DNA of 64,000 bases from Luteococcus sp038433155. GTDB lineage: Bacteria; Actinomycetota; Actinomycetes; Propionibacteriales; Propionibacteriaceae. The stretch is from positions 53,483 to 117,482 of the forward strand of contig NZ_JBCDMW010000011.1 in assembly GCF_038433155.1 (NCBI RefSeq), given 5' to 3'. The notes beneath the pieces are model-generated. The model was not told where the DNA came from. It made no database searches and was given only the letters and a program-made list of their open reading frames with translations. The position numbers were made by a program, and so were the translations under genes. Positions 18,468 through 27,439 of the stretch are shown here, one piece after another. Each line of letters begins with the position of its first letter. The first letter of the stretch is position 1.

Positions 18468-19267
18468 AGGTCCACATATCCAGCGCCCTGACCGGTCAGC
18501 GTGTAGCTGTGACTGCCGGGCTGGGCGTAGGGCCAGTCACCCGCCACCGCCAACCGCGAGTTCGCCGTCGTGGCGGGATTGCGCACATTGCGGTCCCAGA
18601 AGGTCACGGTGCGCTTCTCTCCGGCGGGGATACTGGCGCGGTAGGTCCAGCTACCGCCGGGCCATGACAGCTGGGGATTGGTCAGTGGCCCCACCAGCTC
18701 GGCGTTCATCTGCCCGGGATAGTCGCCCTGATTCTCCACAGGGAAGGCCTGCCCCGAGTAGAAGCGCTGGTAGTGCTTGGCGGGGCTGAGCTTCTCCCAT
18801 CGGGCGGACTGCACCTCCAGAGTGAAGTCCGCAGCGCGGCGCGACCCCCGGGGGGTGATCATGGGCTTGCGCGTGCGGCAGACTCGCATCATCCGCTCCA
18901 ACCCCAGCTGATCCTCTGTCACCACCATCGGAGCCCACCGGCCAATCGCAAGGATGCGGCCCAGCGCGTCAGAGGCCTCCCATAGCTCCTGCCCGGTGCG
19001 GGCCACGATGACCCCCTCCAGGGTGATGGTGCGGCCAGAGCCGTACAGGGGGGTCTCGTAGCCGCCGTCGCGCAGCTCGTAGGGCGCTGGCCCACCAGTA
19101 GCCTCGGCGCCGTCGATCCACCCGGACCAGCCAGTGATGCCATACCCGAAGCCCTGCGGTGCGGAGCCGGTGAACTCGATGCCGTCGAGGGTGATCGTCA
19201 GACACGGGTCCGGCGGCTGCAGACAGCCGAAGGGGGCCAGCTCGCCCCATCCATAGTCACCGCTCAT
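18443..19267 (-). CDS. Distal tail / minor tail protein
   Basis: 274 residues, first gene after the tape measure, the usual place for the distal tail (Dit-like) protein. Motifs such as GFGYGITGWSGWIDGAEA, YGSGRTITLEGVI and the C-terminal beta-rich half (RTVTFWDRNVRNPATTANSR) fit a Dit-type hub with a galectin-like domain. ATG at 19267 is preferred; a GTG four codons upstream overlaps the tape measure stop. Confidence 0.72.
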   Translation of the reverse strand: MSGDYGWGELAPFGCLQPPDPCLTITLDGIEFTGSAPQGFGYGITGWSGWIDGAEATGGPAPYELRDGGYETPLYGSGRTITLEGVIVARTGQELWEASDALGRILAIGRWAPMVVTEDQLGLERMMRVCRTRKPMITPRGSRRAADFTLEVQSARWEKLSPAKHYQRFYSGQAFPVENQGDYPGQMNAELVGPLTNPQLSWPGGSWTYRASIPAGEKRTVTFWDRNVRNPATTANSRLAVAGDWPYAQPGSHSYTLTGQGAGYVDLWWWSAWS

Positions 19268-19275
19268 GGCCACTC

Positions 19276-22200
19276 TCACTCTCCGGGGAATCGGGCTGCC
19301 ATCGAGCGGGACTCGTGGCGCATCATGGACATGGCTCGGGTGGCGACCTCGTGGGCGTCGGGTCCGCTGATCTGCATCTGCGGCGCCCAGGTGAGCTGAG
19401 TGGCCTGCTGCGCCATCCTCTGCTGCGGCGCGTACCGCGGCACAGACTGGGAGAAGCCGCCCACCTGCCCACCAATGGCGAAGCGCGGCGCCCTGCCGCC
19501 CAGCACCGCGGCGCGGAGGCGCAGCATGGCGTCATGCCCGCCCAGCGCGTCCACCTCGCGGGCCGTCCAGACGTGCTCACCATTGGAGAGCCACGCCGGG
19601 ATCGAGTCGCTGGTGGCCGTGCCGGCACCGATCACCGGACCGCCGTAGGCGCGGCCGATGGCCGTGATCCGCCCCATACGATCGGCCGCCCACTGCAGTC
19701 CCGCTGCGGCCCTGTTGAGCTGCTCCACGGAGTCTCGCCCGCCCGTGACGATCTCCTGGGCGATGTTCGCCCCAGCCTGCGGGCCGGCTGCGCTTACCTG
19801 CTGGACCAGGGACTCAGACAGCCCCATCGCCCGCAGGCGCTCCAGCTGGAGGCTGAAGCGGTAGACGTCATTGCCGCCTTCGCGCAGGGTCGCCAGCCAG
19901 TCGGAGACGGACCCGGCCATGCCGTAGCTGGAGGCCACTGACTCGCTGACGGCCCGTGCCGTCTCGCTGACGCGCTGCTGCGCCTGGGCGAGCGCTTCGG
20001 CTGCGGATCGGTATGTCTCGTAGCTGCGTGCGGCCGCTTCGCTTGCTGCCGTCGCCCTGGCTGTGGCAGCGGCACGGTCCCGCTCGGCTGCGGTCACCTT
20101 GGCGGTAGCTGCTGCCATCTGCTTGGCCTGCTGGAGGTCACTGGCCTTCTTCGAGGCCTGCAGCTTCTGCACGGCGGTGGCAGACTTCGGAGCCTTGGCG
20201 AGAGCCGCCAGCTCCTGCGCCTGCCGCTTGTCCAGCGCGGCCTTGGCCTGCTGGAGGCGGCGCACCTCAGCCTGAGCGGCCGCCTTGCGGGCCGCGAGCT
20301 GCGACGCACTGGCCTGCTGCGACTGGCGCGCCTCCGCGATCTGCCGGTCATAGGACAGGTCCGCGGCCTTGCGCTGCTGCTGCAGGGCTGCCACGGTCTT
20401 GGCCTGATGGGCACGCTCGGCAGCGGCGATCCGTGCCCGGTAGTCCAGGTCGACGCGCTGCGCCTTGGCCTGCAGGGCCGCGACGGCCGAAGCCGAGGCC
20501 TTGCCGGTTGCTGCCCGTGCCCGTGCCGCGGCGATCTGCTCCGCAAGGGCGGCGTCCTGCGCTCGGTGTAGGGCGGTGAGCTGCTGGCGGGCTGTCGAGC
20601 CCCCACCCGCAGCGCGGGCCTTGGCGATCTGGGCATCCCACGCGGCATCCTCCGTGCGATGCCTGGCCGTCAGCGCCACCTTGCCCTGCTGCGCCTGGGT
20701 GAGACGAGCCGCGGCGGCCTTCGCGGGAGCGCTGGCCTTGGTGGAGGCCTGCACCGCTGCCCGGTTGCGCTCCAGGGCCGCGGCGAGCTGGGCCGCGGCC
20801 GTGCCGACGCGCTGCATGTCGGTGGTGCGGTCGATCACCGGCTGATAGGTGATGGTGATCCCGTTGCCGGTCTGCACCATCCCACCCGTGGCGTACCGCT
20901 GCGGGCTGCCGACGAGACCACCCGTGGCGAAGGCGGGCAGCTTCCCGGTGCGGTTGATGTAGTCCATCCGGGCCACACCCAGCGCCCGCACAGCCCGCTC
21001 ACGCATCACGAACTCGCCATTGGAGAGCTTCGCGTCAATGCTGTCGCTGGTGCCCGTGCCGGGGCCGCGCACATACCCCTGGGCGTAGCCACCCGTGGCG
21101 AAGCCGATCTTCTGCATGATCTGCCGGAAGATCGTGGTGATGGTCGAGGTGCGGGACGGCGGGATGCTGTTCGCGGCATTGGCGACTCCACGCAGCTGGC
21201 CCGTCGCGCCAGGGGCGCCAGGGGCGGATGCCCTCGTTGTTGCCGCCTTGGGCACCGCGCTGGCGGCTGACGCCTGTCCCCTCAGCTGGCTCGTAGCACC
21301 CGTGGCTCCGGGGGCGGATGCCTTGGTGGTAGCCGACTTCGGGACGGCCTTCGCTGCCCCCCCTTGGGATCGCAGATCCCCCGCTGCACCCTTCGCCCCC
21401 GGCGCGGAGGCCTTGGTGCTGGCCGACTTCGGCACTGCCTTCGCGGCGGCAGTCTGCCCCTTCAGGTCGCCTGCTGCATTCTTCGCGCCCGGAGCGGATG
21501 CCTTCGTGGACACCGACTTGGGCACCGACTTGACGGAAGCGGCCAGCCGGTCAAGCTCCTTCTTGGCGGCGTCCAAACCCTTGGATTCGGCCACCATGCG
21601 CACGCGCTTGGTGATCTCCGGGGAGGCCTCGAAAGAGGCCATGAAGGCGTCGATCTCCATCTTGTTGACGGTGACCTTGACCTGCTTGTCTTTGACCTCA
21701 GCAAGCTTGGCCTTGGCCGCGTCCAAGCTCTCCGTCTCGGCGGTAGCCTTCAGCTTGGCGATCGTCTCCGGCGGTAGGCCCTGCAGGCTGGACACGAAGC
21801 CCGCGACAGTGGTCTGGGCCATTGCGGCGTCGGTGATGATCTGGACGCGCTGAGTCGCAGGCAGGGACTCGATGGAGGCCGAGAGGGTTCCCGCGGCACC
21901 GGCGGCCGCCAGCATCGAAGCGGACGTGCCCGCGTTGGCGTCCTTGGCGCGGATCGACGCCGCGGCGGCCGCAGCGACGGACGCGGGCAGCTTCCCACCC
22001 ATCCACTCGGCGTAATCGGCAGCCGAGAGCTTCGCGGCGTCGAAGCTGGGCACGGTGGAGGCCAGGGCGTTCGCCATGCCCTGCAGCTGGCCGCGATAGG
22101 CCGAGAAGTGGCCGGCGGCCTCCTTGACTCCGATTCCCTGCTTGGACAGGGACTCCGTGATGGAGTTGAACGCGGTGGCGGCCTGCTCCGGCTTCATGGC

Positions 22201-23940
22201 TGCCAAGGAAGCGTCGAGTTTGCCGATCTCTTCTCGGTAGCTGGTCGTGGCCGTCTTCATCCCAAAGACGCTCGGGATGGCCTTGCCCATTGAGTTTCCG
22301 ACGCGCTCACCAAAGTCGCCCTTGCCATCGAGGTAGTTGAAGGCGTCCCCGAGGCTCTTGGCGTTGGTGTCCAGCTTGGTGATGTTCTGGTCGAGCTGCT
22401 GCATGCCCGTGGCGCTGCCCTTGGACAGCGACAGGGCGGACGTGAGCACCTGATCCTGGGTGGCCTTCAGGCCGTCGAGATGGCGCTGGTAGGCGCCACC
22501 GGCGACGGTGGCGACGGTCAGGCCCGCAGCGACCACCGTCCCAGTGGCGGCCAGCTTGGACATTCCCCCAGCTGCGCCGCGCGCCTTGCCGTCAAGCCCG
22601 TAGGCAGCCCCAGCAACGTCACTCACCGCCAAGGCGGTCTTGCCGATCCCCGTGATGGCCTTCAGCGCGCCCGCGAAGGCCTGCACGCCCTGCACGGTCT
22701 TCACAAGACCGGCGCCAGCGAGGCCAAGCCCAGCCAGCGAGGCGGCAGCAATGCCGATCTGCTGTGCCGCCTGCGGATGGCGGGAGGCCAGCTCAATGAA
22801 GCTGGTCAGCTTGTCGACGGCACCCTTGAGCGGACCATCGGAGCCGTTCATCATCTTGATGGAGAAGGTCTCCCACGCGCCGCCCAGGTTGGCGACAGCA
22901 CCCTTCAGGGTGTCGTTCTTCCGAGCCGCGTCGTCCGTTGCAGAGCCAAAGGCCTTCATCTCGCCCTGCATGGAGGCGTAGCCCTTCACCCCCTCGTTCA
23001 GGGCGATATTGGCACCCTGCAGAGCCTCCCGGCCAAAGATGGTGGCGAGCGTGGCCTGCTTCTGCTCGTCCGACCAGCCCTTGGTCCCCTCCTGCATCTG
23101 CTGCATGAGGGACTTCATGCCAACGAACTTGCCCTGCGAATCGAAGGCCTCCAGGCCCATCTTCTTGATGCCTTCGGCGGCCTGCTCGGACGGCTTCGCC
23201 AGAGAGGCGATCATGGACCGGAGCAGCGTGCCACCCTCGGCCCCGCGGACGCCGTTCTTGGCGAAGACAGCCAGGGTGGTCACGGTGTCGTCCATCGACA
23301 TGCCGAAGCTCTTGGCGATGGGGCCGACGTTGCCAAGGCCCTGCGCCAGCTCTTCCGCGGACCCGACAGCCGCGCCAGCGCCCTGGGCGAAGAGGTTGGC
23401 GGCGTGCTCCGCCTTGTTGCCCTCCATCCCGAACTGGGCCAGCGCCACGGCGGTGACCTCGGATGCTCGGGCCACGGACATGCCATCGGAGGCAGCCAAG
23501 GCCATGGTGCCGCGCAGGGCACCAATGGACTCGTCAGTGGACAGGCCAGCCTTGCCCAGCTCGGTCAGGCCTTCGGCGGCATCCGAGGCGGAGAACTTGC
23601 CGAACTCGGCGCCGGCGTCCATCGCGGCCTGGCGCAGGCGCCCAAGATCGCTGCCGGTGGCCTTGGTTGCCACCTGCGCGTTCTTCATGGACTGGTCAAA
23701 GTCGGCGTAGCTCTTCAGCATCGAGCCGCCGACGACGGCGACGGCAGCGCCTGCCTTGGCCGCGCCACCAGCGAGCGTCGACCAACCCTCGGAGGCGGTC
23801 TGGCCGGAGCGCTGCGACGCCTTCCCGGCCTTCTCGGCAGCCGACGCCACCTTGTCTGTGGCAGAAGCGGCCTGCCCCATCTTGGAGGTGTAGTCGCTGA
23901 CCTCGGCAGAGAGCCGGACGCGGACGCTGCGATCAGCCAT
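19276..23940 (-). CDS. Tail tape measure protein (TP901 family)
   Basis: 1554 residues, the largest protein here. N-terminal ~380 residues carry the TP901 core (YADFDQSMKNAQVATKATG, GLTELGKAGLSTDESI, MSMDDTVTTLAVFAKNG, FGREALQGANIALNEG). Central hydrophobic helices near 400-500 follow, then a 30-residue repeat block (about 800-920) and a long Ala/Lys/Gln coiled-coil region. Two copies of a GTSDSIDAKLSNGEFVMRE-like motif occur (~990 and ~1450). Sets tail length: at roughly 1.5 angstroms per residue a tail near 230 nm would be expected (rule of thumb). Preceded by the frameshifted tail chaperones. Confidence 0.96.
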   Translation of the reverse strand: MADRSVRVRLSAEVSDYTSKMGQAASATDKVASAAEKAGKASQRSGQTASEGWSTLAGGAAKAGAAVAVVGGSMLKSYADFDQSMKNAQVATKATGSDLGRLRQAAMDAGAEFGKFSASDAAEGLTELGKAGLSTDESIGALRGTMALAASDGMSVARASEVTAVALAQFGMEGNKAEHAANLFAQGAGAAVGSAEELAQGLGNVGPIAKSFGMSMDDTVTTLAVFAKNGVRGAEGGTLLRSMIASLAKPSEQAAEGIKKMGLEAFDSQGKFVGMKSLMQQMQEGTKGWSDEQKQATLATIFGREALQGANIALNEGVKGYASMQGEMKAFGSATDDAARKNDTLKGAVANLGGAWETFSIKMMNGSDGPLKGAVDKLTSFIELASRHPQAAQQIGIAAASLAGLGLAGAGLVKTVQGVQAFAGALKAITGIGKTALAVSDVAGAAYGLDGKARGAAGGMSKLAATGTVVAAGLTVATVAGGAYQRHLDGLKATQDQVLTSALSLSKGSATGMQQLDQNITKLDTNAKSLGDAFNYLDGKGDFGERVGNSMGKAIPSVFGMKTATTSYREEIGKLDASLAAMKPEQAATAFNSITESLSKQGIGVKEAAGHFSAYRGQLQGMANALASTVPSFDAAKLSAADYAEWMGGKLPASVAAAAAASIRAKDANAGTSASMLAAAGAAGTLSASIESLPATQRVQIITDAAMAQTTVAGFVSSLQGLPPETIAKLKATAETESLDAAKAKLAEVKDKQVKVTVNKMEIDAFMASFEASPEITKRVRMVAESKGLDAAKKELDRLAASVKSVPKSVSTKASAPGAKNAAGDLKGQTAAAKAVPKSASTKASAPGAKGAAGDLRSQGGAAKAVPKSATTKASAPGATGATSQLRGQASAASAVPKAATTRASAPGAPGATGQLRGVANAANSIPPSRTSTITTIFRQIMQKIGFATGGYAQGYVRGPGTGTSDSIDAKLSNGEFVMRERAVRALGVARMDYINRTGKLPAFATGGLVGSPQRYATGGMVQTGNGITITYQPVIDRTTDMQRVGTAAAQLAAALERNRAAVQASTKASAPAKAAAARLTQAQQGKVALTARHRTEDAAWDAQIAKARAAGGGSTARQQLTALHRAQDAALAEQIAAARARAATGKASASAVAALQAKAQRVDLDYRARIAAAERAHQAKTVAALQQQRKAADLSYDRQIAEARQSQQASASQLAARKAAAQAEVRRLQQAKAALDKRQAQELAALAKAPKSATAVQKLQASKKASDLQQAKQMAAATAKVTAAERDRAAATARATAASEAAARSYETYRSAAEALAQAQQRVSETARAVSESVASSYGMAGSVSDWLATLREGGNDVYRFSLQLERLRAMGLSESLVQQVSAAGPQAGANIAQEIVTGGRDSVEQLNRAAAGLQWAADRMGRITAIGRAYGGPVIGAGTATSDSIPAWLSNGEHVWTAREVDALGGHDAMLRLRAAVLGGRAPRFAIGGQVGGFSQSVPRYAPQQRMAQQATQLTWAPQMQISGPDAHEVATRAMSMMRHESRSMAARFPGE
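21181..21540. repeat. Four 90-bp repeats in the tape measure gene
   Basis: Units with an exact 90-bp period (landmarks GGGGCGGATG or variants at 21221, 21311, 21401, 21491). Each encodes a 30-residue unit like VPKSASTKASAPGAKGAAGD. Copies are diverged at third positions, so the array is old rather than a fresh duplication. Repeat number would change tail length in steps. Confidence 0.9.
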
Positions 23941-23964
23941 GGAAGACCTCCAGATGTTGAGTTG

Positions 23965-24396
23965 TCAGTAGCGGGGCCTGCCCTCGCGGTCGGTGTACGC
24001 CAGCCATGTGCGCGCACGCTCGGGGTCGCGGCCCGCCTTGCGCTCCGCATCGTCGGCGGCCTTCAGCTCAGCGGGCGGGTCCGCCTGGAAGGCATCGAGA
24101 GCCAGTACGGCGGTGCATTCCCTCACCGCGGGGTGGTAGTCGCTGGGCTTGTCGTTCTCGTGGATCGCCAGCGGCCGGCCGCACATGCTGCACAGCTCGC
24201 TGTTGAGCTTCCACCACGCCTTCAGCAGTGCCACGTCAATCCAGTCCAGCTCGGGCTCTGTCTCGGTGACCTGCCAGCCGTCCTTGCCGGCGCGACTGCG
24301 AGTGCGGGGGGACCAGCCCTGCAGGCGGCGCAGGGACTGGCCCGTCCGGCTGGCCCAGGTCAGCTCTGCGTGGCAGGACCAGAGCTGACCGGGCGA
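23965..24396 (-). CDS. Tail assembly chaperone, -1 frameshift extension
   Basis: Reading frame without its own plausible start codon. It is reached from the preceding chaperone gene by a -1 ribosomal shift; the best slip point is the TTTT run at 24396-24399. The frame encodes 143 residues, including a zinc-knuckle-like CSMCGRPLAIHE and a DYHPAVRECTAVLALDAFQ stretch typical of the downstream chaperone portion in actinophages. The fusion would be about 368 residues. This GpG/GpGT-type pair ushers the tape measure during tail assembly. Confidence 0.72.
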   Translation of the reverse strand, partial: SPGQLWSCHAELTWASRTGQSLRRLQGWSPRTRSRAGKDGWQVTETEPELDWIDVALLKAWWKLNSELCSMCGRPLAIHENDKPSDYHPAVRECTAVLALDAFQADPPAELKAADDAERKAGRDPERARTWLAYTDREGRPRY

Positions 24397-25070
24397 AAAT
24401 CCACGGTGGCTCCCACTCGGTTGATGTTCACGCAGTGCTGGCGGATCTCGTCCAGCTCGGCGTGGTTGATGAAGTCGCGAAGAACCTCGTCCCACGTCAT
24501 GCCGAGGTCGTGCTTCAGGTCAGGCTTGGAGACGCTGTGGTAGCACAGGGCGGGCAGGTGGGCCTTGACGCGCTCCTCCAGCCGCTCACGCATGGGCGTC
24601 AGGGCGTCCTCGTCGGCGTGCTCGCGCAGGTAGGCGTCGGCCTCGTCCACCACAGCCTGATAGTCAGCGGGGGGGAGGCGGTGGAAGTTCACGCAGACCA
24701 CGACATTGGCGGCGATGGCGTCAGCCTCCAGCTTGGCGCGCTTGGCCTCCGCAGCCTCGCGCTGCTCCTTGATGCTGGCGAGCTGCTCCGTGCGGACCTT
24801 CTCGTGGTCGACGGGCTCCGGGGCCTCCCCGAGGTAGCCGGGGTCGGTCGGTGCGTCGCCCTCGTCGCCCTCGTCGGGCTCGTCGTCGGCGGTCTCGATG
24901 GCGACCTTGGCGAGGTCCAGCGCGTACAGCAGGCTGTTGACCTCCTGCAGCTGGTCGCGCAGCTCGTCGTCCAGCACGATGTACACGGGCTTGGGCTGCA
25001 TGCCGCGGGCGGAGGCGAGGGCGCGCAGGGCGGTCACATCGTCGACGGTGGTGCTCATGGTGGTGCTCAT
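24360..25070 (-). CDS. Tail assembly chaperone (upstream frame)
   Basis: 236 residues, located between the major tail region and the tape measure gene. Acidic middle (ETADDEPDEGDEGDAPTDPG), then a helical region (LASIKEQREAAEAKRAKLEADA) and a C-terminal globular part (KHDLGMTWDEVLRDFINHAELDEI). Size and position fit the G-type tail chaperone. Translation ends at TGA, or shifts -1 into the next frame. The start ATG lies in a short Met-Ser-Thr-Thr repeat (MSTTMSTT), so the second ATG is an alternative. Confidence 0.75.
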   Translation of the reverse strand: MSTTMSTTVDDVTALRALASARGMQPKPVYIVLDDELRDQLQEVNSLLYALDLAKVAIETADDEPDEGDEGDAPTDPGYLGEAPEPVDHEKVRTEQLASIKEQREAAEAKRAKLEADAIAANVVVCVNFHRLPPADYQAVVDEADAYLREHADEDALTPMRERLEERVKAHLPALCYHSVSKPDLKHDLGMTWDEVLRDFINHAELDEIRQHCVNINRVGATVDFRPVSSGPATQS

Positions 25071-25102
25071 GGTGGTGCTCCTTGGTGAGAGAGGTGGTGA
25101 GA

Positions 25103-25345
25103 TCAGAGGCTGGTGGGCTTGCGGTACTCGATGTCATCGAGCGCGAGCGTGATGGTCAGTCGCGGACGCTGAATCCCGTATCTGCCCCCGGACCCCCCGG
25201 CTTCGATGGCGATGAGCACTTCGGAGACAACGTTGGAGTAGTTCACATTGCCGATGATGAGGCCGTGCGATCCGTCCTCCTTGCGCCAGACGAGTGCGCC
25301 AGCATTCGGCTCGCGGTCCTCGACAATTTCAATGGGCTCGGACAT
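25103..25345 (-). CDS. Small phage protein of unknown function in the tail operon
   Basis: 80 residues, mostly beta-like (ALVWRKEDGSHGLIIGNVNYSNVVSEVLIAIEA) with a Gly-rich turn. A strong ribosome site (AAGGAG) sits five bases before ATG. It lies between the tRNA-like element and the tail chaperones. No recognised domain. Confidence 0.65.
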   Translation of the reverse strand: MSEPIEIVEDREPNAGALVWRKEDGSHGLIIGNVNYSNVVSEVLIAIEAGGSGGRYGIQRPRLTITLALDDIEYRKPTSL

Positions 25346-25420
25346 GAGAACTCCTTGGGCGAGAGGTGATATGAGCTGACGGCCAAGTGCGCTTGCCATG
25401 GAGAGGCGAGGCCGTCGCAG

Positions 25421-25488
25421 CACGCCGTGAGGGTGTCGAACCCTCGATGCCCGCTTTGGAGGCGGGCGCCCGACCAGTCGGACGACGC
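25421..25488 (-). tRNA. tRNA-Trp(CCA)-like gene with shortened D-arm
   Basis: 68-nt cloverleaf-like sequence. Acceptor stem GCGTCGT/ACGGCGT pairs 7 bp (two G-U). Anticodon stem CCCGC/GCGGG is perfect, with loop CTCCAAA (anticodon CCA, Trp). T-arm GAGGG-TTCGACA-CCCTC is perfect. The D region between acceptor and anticodon stem is only 15 nt (normally ~19-20), folding at best as CCGA-CTGG-TCGG. Encoded CCA is absent (G then CTG). It sits in the gap between major tail protein and tail chaperone genes. It may be functional, degenerate, or a tRNA-like RNA. Confidence 0.6.
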
Positions 25489-25557
25489 TCGGTGAGAGAG
25501 GTGGTGCAGCCCTGCCCGCGTGCTCTCACCAGTCACGCGGGCAGGGGATCGGGGGGG

Positions 25558-26082
25558 TCAGGCCGTGATGGTGACGTTGGTCTTCTGGCCCTTGACGGCC
25601 AGCTTGACCATCCACTCGGCCTTCTTGCCTTCGTCGTTGGCCTCGGGGTCGACCCAGCCAGCGAACGTGACCTCCGCCTTGGTGAGGCGGTTCATGATCT
25701 GGTCGGCGGCGAAGTCGGTGGCGGACTTGATGCCGTAGCGCTCGCCCAGGATGATGGTCTGCCCGCGCACCAGCGACGTGAGGAACGGGTCGAGGTTCTG
25801 CGGGTCGCCCGCCTGCAGGATCAGGTCGTCGGCGCTATACTCGATGGCGCCGGCGAACTCCACCTTGTTCTCGTCGCACAAGAACTGGTCCTGGCTGTTC
25901 TTGACGTCGGGGGTGATCTTCAGGCCACGGATGGCGCAGTCGATCCGCGTCCCGGCCTCCACCTCGGCGAGGGTCAGGGTGGGGATGTCGAAGCCCGCCA
26001 CGGCGGGGATGGCGACGACGGTGGTGTACCCGGCGACGTTGGTGGCCGTGGTGCGGCCGTCGAAAAACTTCACGGATGCCAT
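25558..26082 (-). CDS. Major tail (tube) protein
   Basis: 174 residues, beta-rich with balanced composition (SVKFFDGRTTATNVAGYTTV, TLAEVEAGTRIDCAIRGLKI, AEWMVKLAVKGQKTNVTITA). Position after the tail-completion genes and before the chaperones and tape measure is that of the tail tube subunit. No membrane segment or signal peptide. Expected to be among the most abundant virion proteins. Confidence 0.82.
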   Translation of the reverse strand: MASVKFFDGRTTATNVAGYTTVVAIPAVAGFDIPTLTLAEVEAGTRIDCAIRGLKITPDVKNSQDQFLCDENKVEFAGAIEYSADDLILQAGDPQNLDPFLTSLVRGQTIILGERYGIKSATDFAADQIMNRLTKAEVTFAGWVDPEANDEGKKAEWMVKLAVKGQKTNVTITA

Positions 26083-26083
26083 G

Positions 26084-26296
26084 TCAGGCCTCCTTGGTCT
26101 TGGTGGTGGCGGCGGCGGTCTTGGCGACGGCCTCCTTGGTGGTGGTGAGCGGCTTGGACGGCAGCGGGAGCCCCGCCTTGTGTCCGGACTCGTAGGCGGC
26201 GGGCTTGTCGAGGATGGTCAGCTTGTCCCGCTCGGCAAGCTCCTTGGTGGTGGTGTACTCGGTGGTCGGGCCCTTGACCCGGACGAGATCAGCCAT
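26084..26296 (-). CDS. Small lysine/threonine-rich phage protein
   Basis: 70 residues. N-terminal MADLVRVKGPTTEYTTTKEL, then a Thr/Lys/Ala-rich tail. ATG chosen for AGGAGC four bases upstream. It lies directly before the major tail protein gene. Similar short proteins occur there in actinophages, but the function is not established. Confidence 0.65.
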   Translation of the reverse strand: MADLVRVKGPTTEYTTTKELAERDKLTILDKPAAYESGHKAGLPLPSKPLTTTKEAVAKTAAATTKTKEA

Positions 26297-26304
26297 GTCA
26301 GCTC

Positions 26305-26667
26305 CTAGGTGTGATGCGTGATTTCGAGCGTGGACGTCCACCACACGGCGCTCGAGTCCGTGCGGTCATCGACGGGGGGTGACACGTTGGTCACCATCAG
26401 CAGGTGGCCGTCAGACGGGATGCCATCGACGGCGCGCGTGACGGCATCGGCCAAGATGGCCGCGCCTCGACTGTTGTTGCTCACGACAATCAGGCGATGG
26501 ATGGTCGCCCGATTCGCTGGAAGCCCGTCAAGCTGACGGGCATTTGGGGTGTACGGCGCGGAGTGGAGCACCGCATACGGGGCCTGCTGTCCGGTTGGCA
26601 CCTTGCCCGCGTGGAATGCAGGGCAGACCGTCTTTGCAGCGGCGAGGATGTCGTCGGCGGCACTCAC
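26305..26667 (-). CDS. Tail terminator / tail completion protein (putative)
   Basis: 120 residues with YAVLHSAPYTPNARQLDGLPANR and HRLIVVSNNSRGAAILADAVTRAVDG, the pattern of short tail-completion proteins (DUF3168-like fold) that cap the tail tube. Position after the gp10-like connector and before the tube gene supports this. The start overlaps the upstream gene by 4 bp (ATGA). Confidence 0.65.
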   Translation of the reverse strand: MSAADDILAAAKTVCPAFHAGKVPTGQQAPYAVLHSAPYTPNARQLDGLPANRATIHRLIVVSNNSRGAAILADAVTRAVDGIPSDGHLLMVTNVSPPVDDRTDSSAVWWTSTLEITHHT

Positions 26668-27020
26668 AGCGTCGCCTCCCTCATCGCCTCGGCTAGCTCC
26701 TGCTGGAATCCGGGCGCGACCTCAAGGACGGCAGGCCACATGAACGGCTGGGGTGCCATCTTCGAGGTGCCGTACTCGTGGAACCATCCGTAGCGGATGC
26801 CGGCCTCGATGGTGGCGGACGTAGAATCGCCGTTACCTTGGCCTTCGACGGTGATACTCCCCTGCAGCGCGCCAGTCCTCCGACGCGCCTTCGCCTTGGC
26901 CGAATCCCGCACCTTGTCAGCGTGAGACCGAACCACCTTGCGAACCTCGGGGGTGATCTTCTTGGGCGCTGCAGCAAGATCCTTCGCCAGCCCTGCAACC
27001 TCGCTGGCGTCGGCGCCCAT
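26664..27020 (-). CDS. HK97 gp10-like head-tail joining protein
   Basis: 118 residues. Helical N-terminus (VRKVVRSHADKVRDSAKAKARRRTGAL) followed by GIRYGWFHEYGTSKMAPQPFMWPAV; the xxYxxFxEYGTSKxxPxPFM signature is typical of HK97 gp10-family connectors. Part of a run of overlapping small head-tail genes. Confidence 0.85.
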   Translation of the reverse strand: MGADASEVAGLAKDLAAAPKKITPEVRKVVRSHADKVRDSAKAKARRRTGALQGSITVEGQGNGDSTSATIEAGIRYGWFHEYGTSKMAPQPFMWPAVLEVAPGFQQELAEAMREATL

Positions 27021-27439
27021 CAGGACACCTCCACCAGGTCAGCCGGGCAGCGATGGAGCACCGCATGGCCCTCACGCGGAACGCCGTTGATGTGCCACGA
27101 GAGGCCCACCATCGACGGATCATGCGAAGCGGTCACCTCGGCCATGTCCCCCACCTGCACCGGGCAGGTAATGGGGAGCTTTACCGTGTAGGCCAGCGAG
27201 TCGGCCACTTGCCCAGCGGCCAGTACGACGTCCCGCAAGCTCTCACTCTTGGTGTCCTTGACCAGCGCCGGGCCAGTCCACACGACCACGCGCCCCACCG
27301 TCTCCGTCCCGAGGTCATCCACCGTGACCGCCCCACCACGCCAGAGCGCAACGGTGTCCGTCAGCAGCGATTCAGCCTCGGCTCGGAGCCTGGGAAGCGC
27401 GCCGGCAATGGCATCGCCAATGAGCATGCGCGTACCCAT
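27020..27439 (-). CDS. Head-tail connector, DUF6093-like
   Basis: 139 residues. LLTDTVALWRGGAVTVDDLGTETVGRVVVWTGPALVKD and KLPITCPVQVGDMAEV are typical of the actinophage stopper-like connector family that follows the adaptor protein. Start overlaps the upstream stop (TGATG). Confidence 0.72.
   Translation of the reverse strand: MGTRMLIGDAIAGALPRLRAEAESLLTDTVALWRGGAVTVDDLGTETVGRVVVWTGPALVKDTKSESLRDVVLAAGQVADSLAYTVKLPITCPVQVGDMAEVTASHDPSMVGLSWHINGVPREGHAVLHRCPADLVEVS

Noticed and set aside
25421..25488. tRNA-Gly(TCC) reading of the tRNA-like element
   Set aside because: Counting the 7-nt loop CTCCAAA places CCA at positions 34-36, giving Trp; TCC would require a shifted loop.
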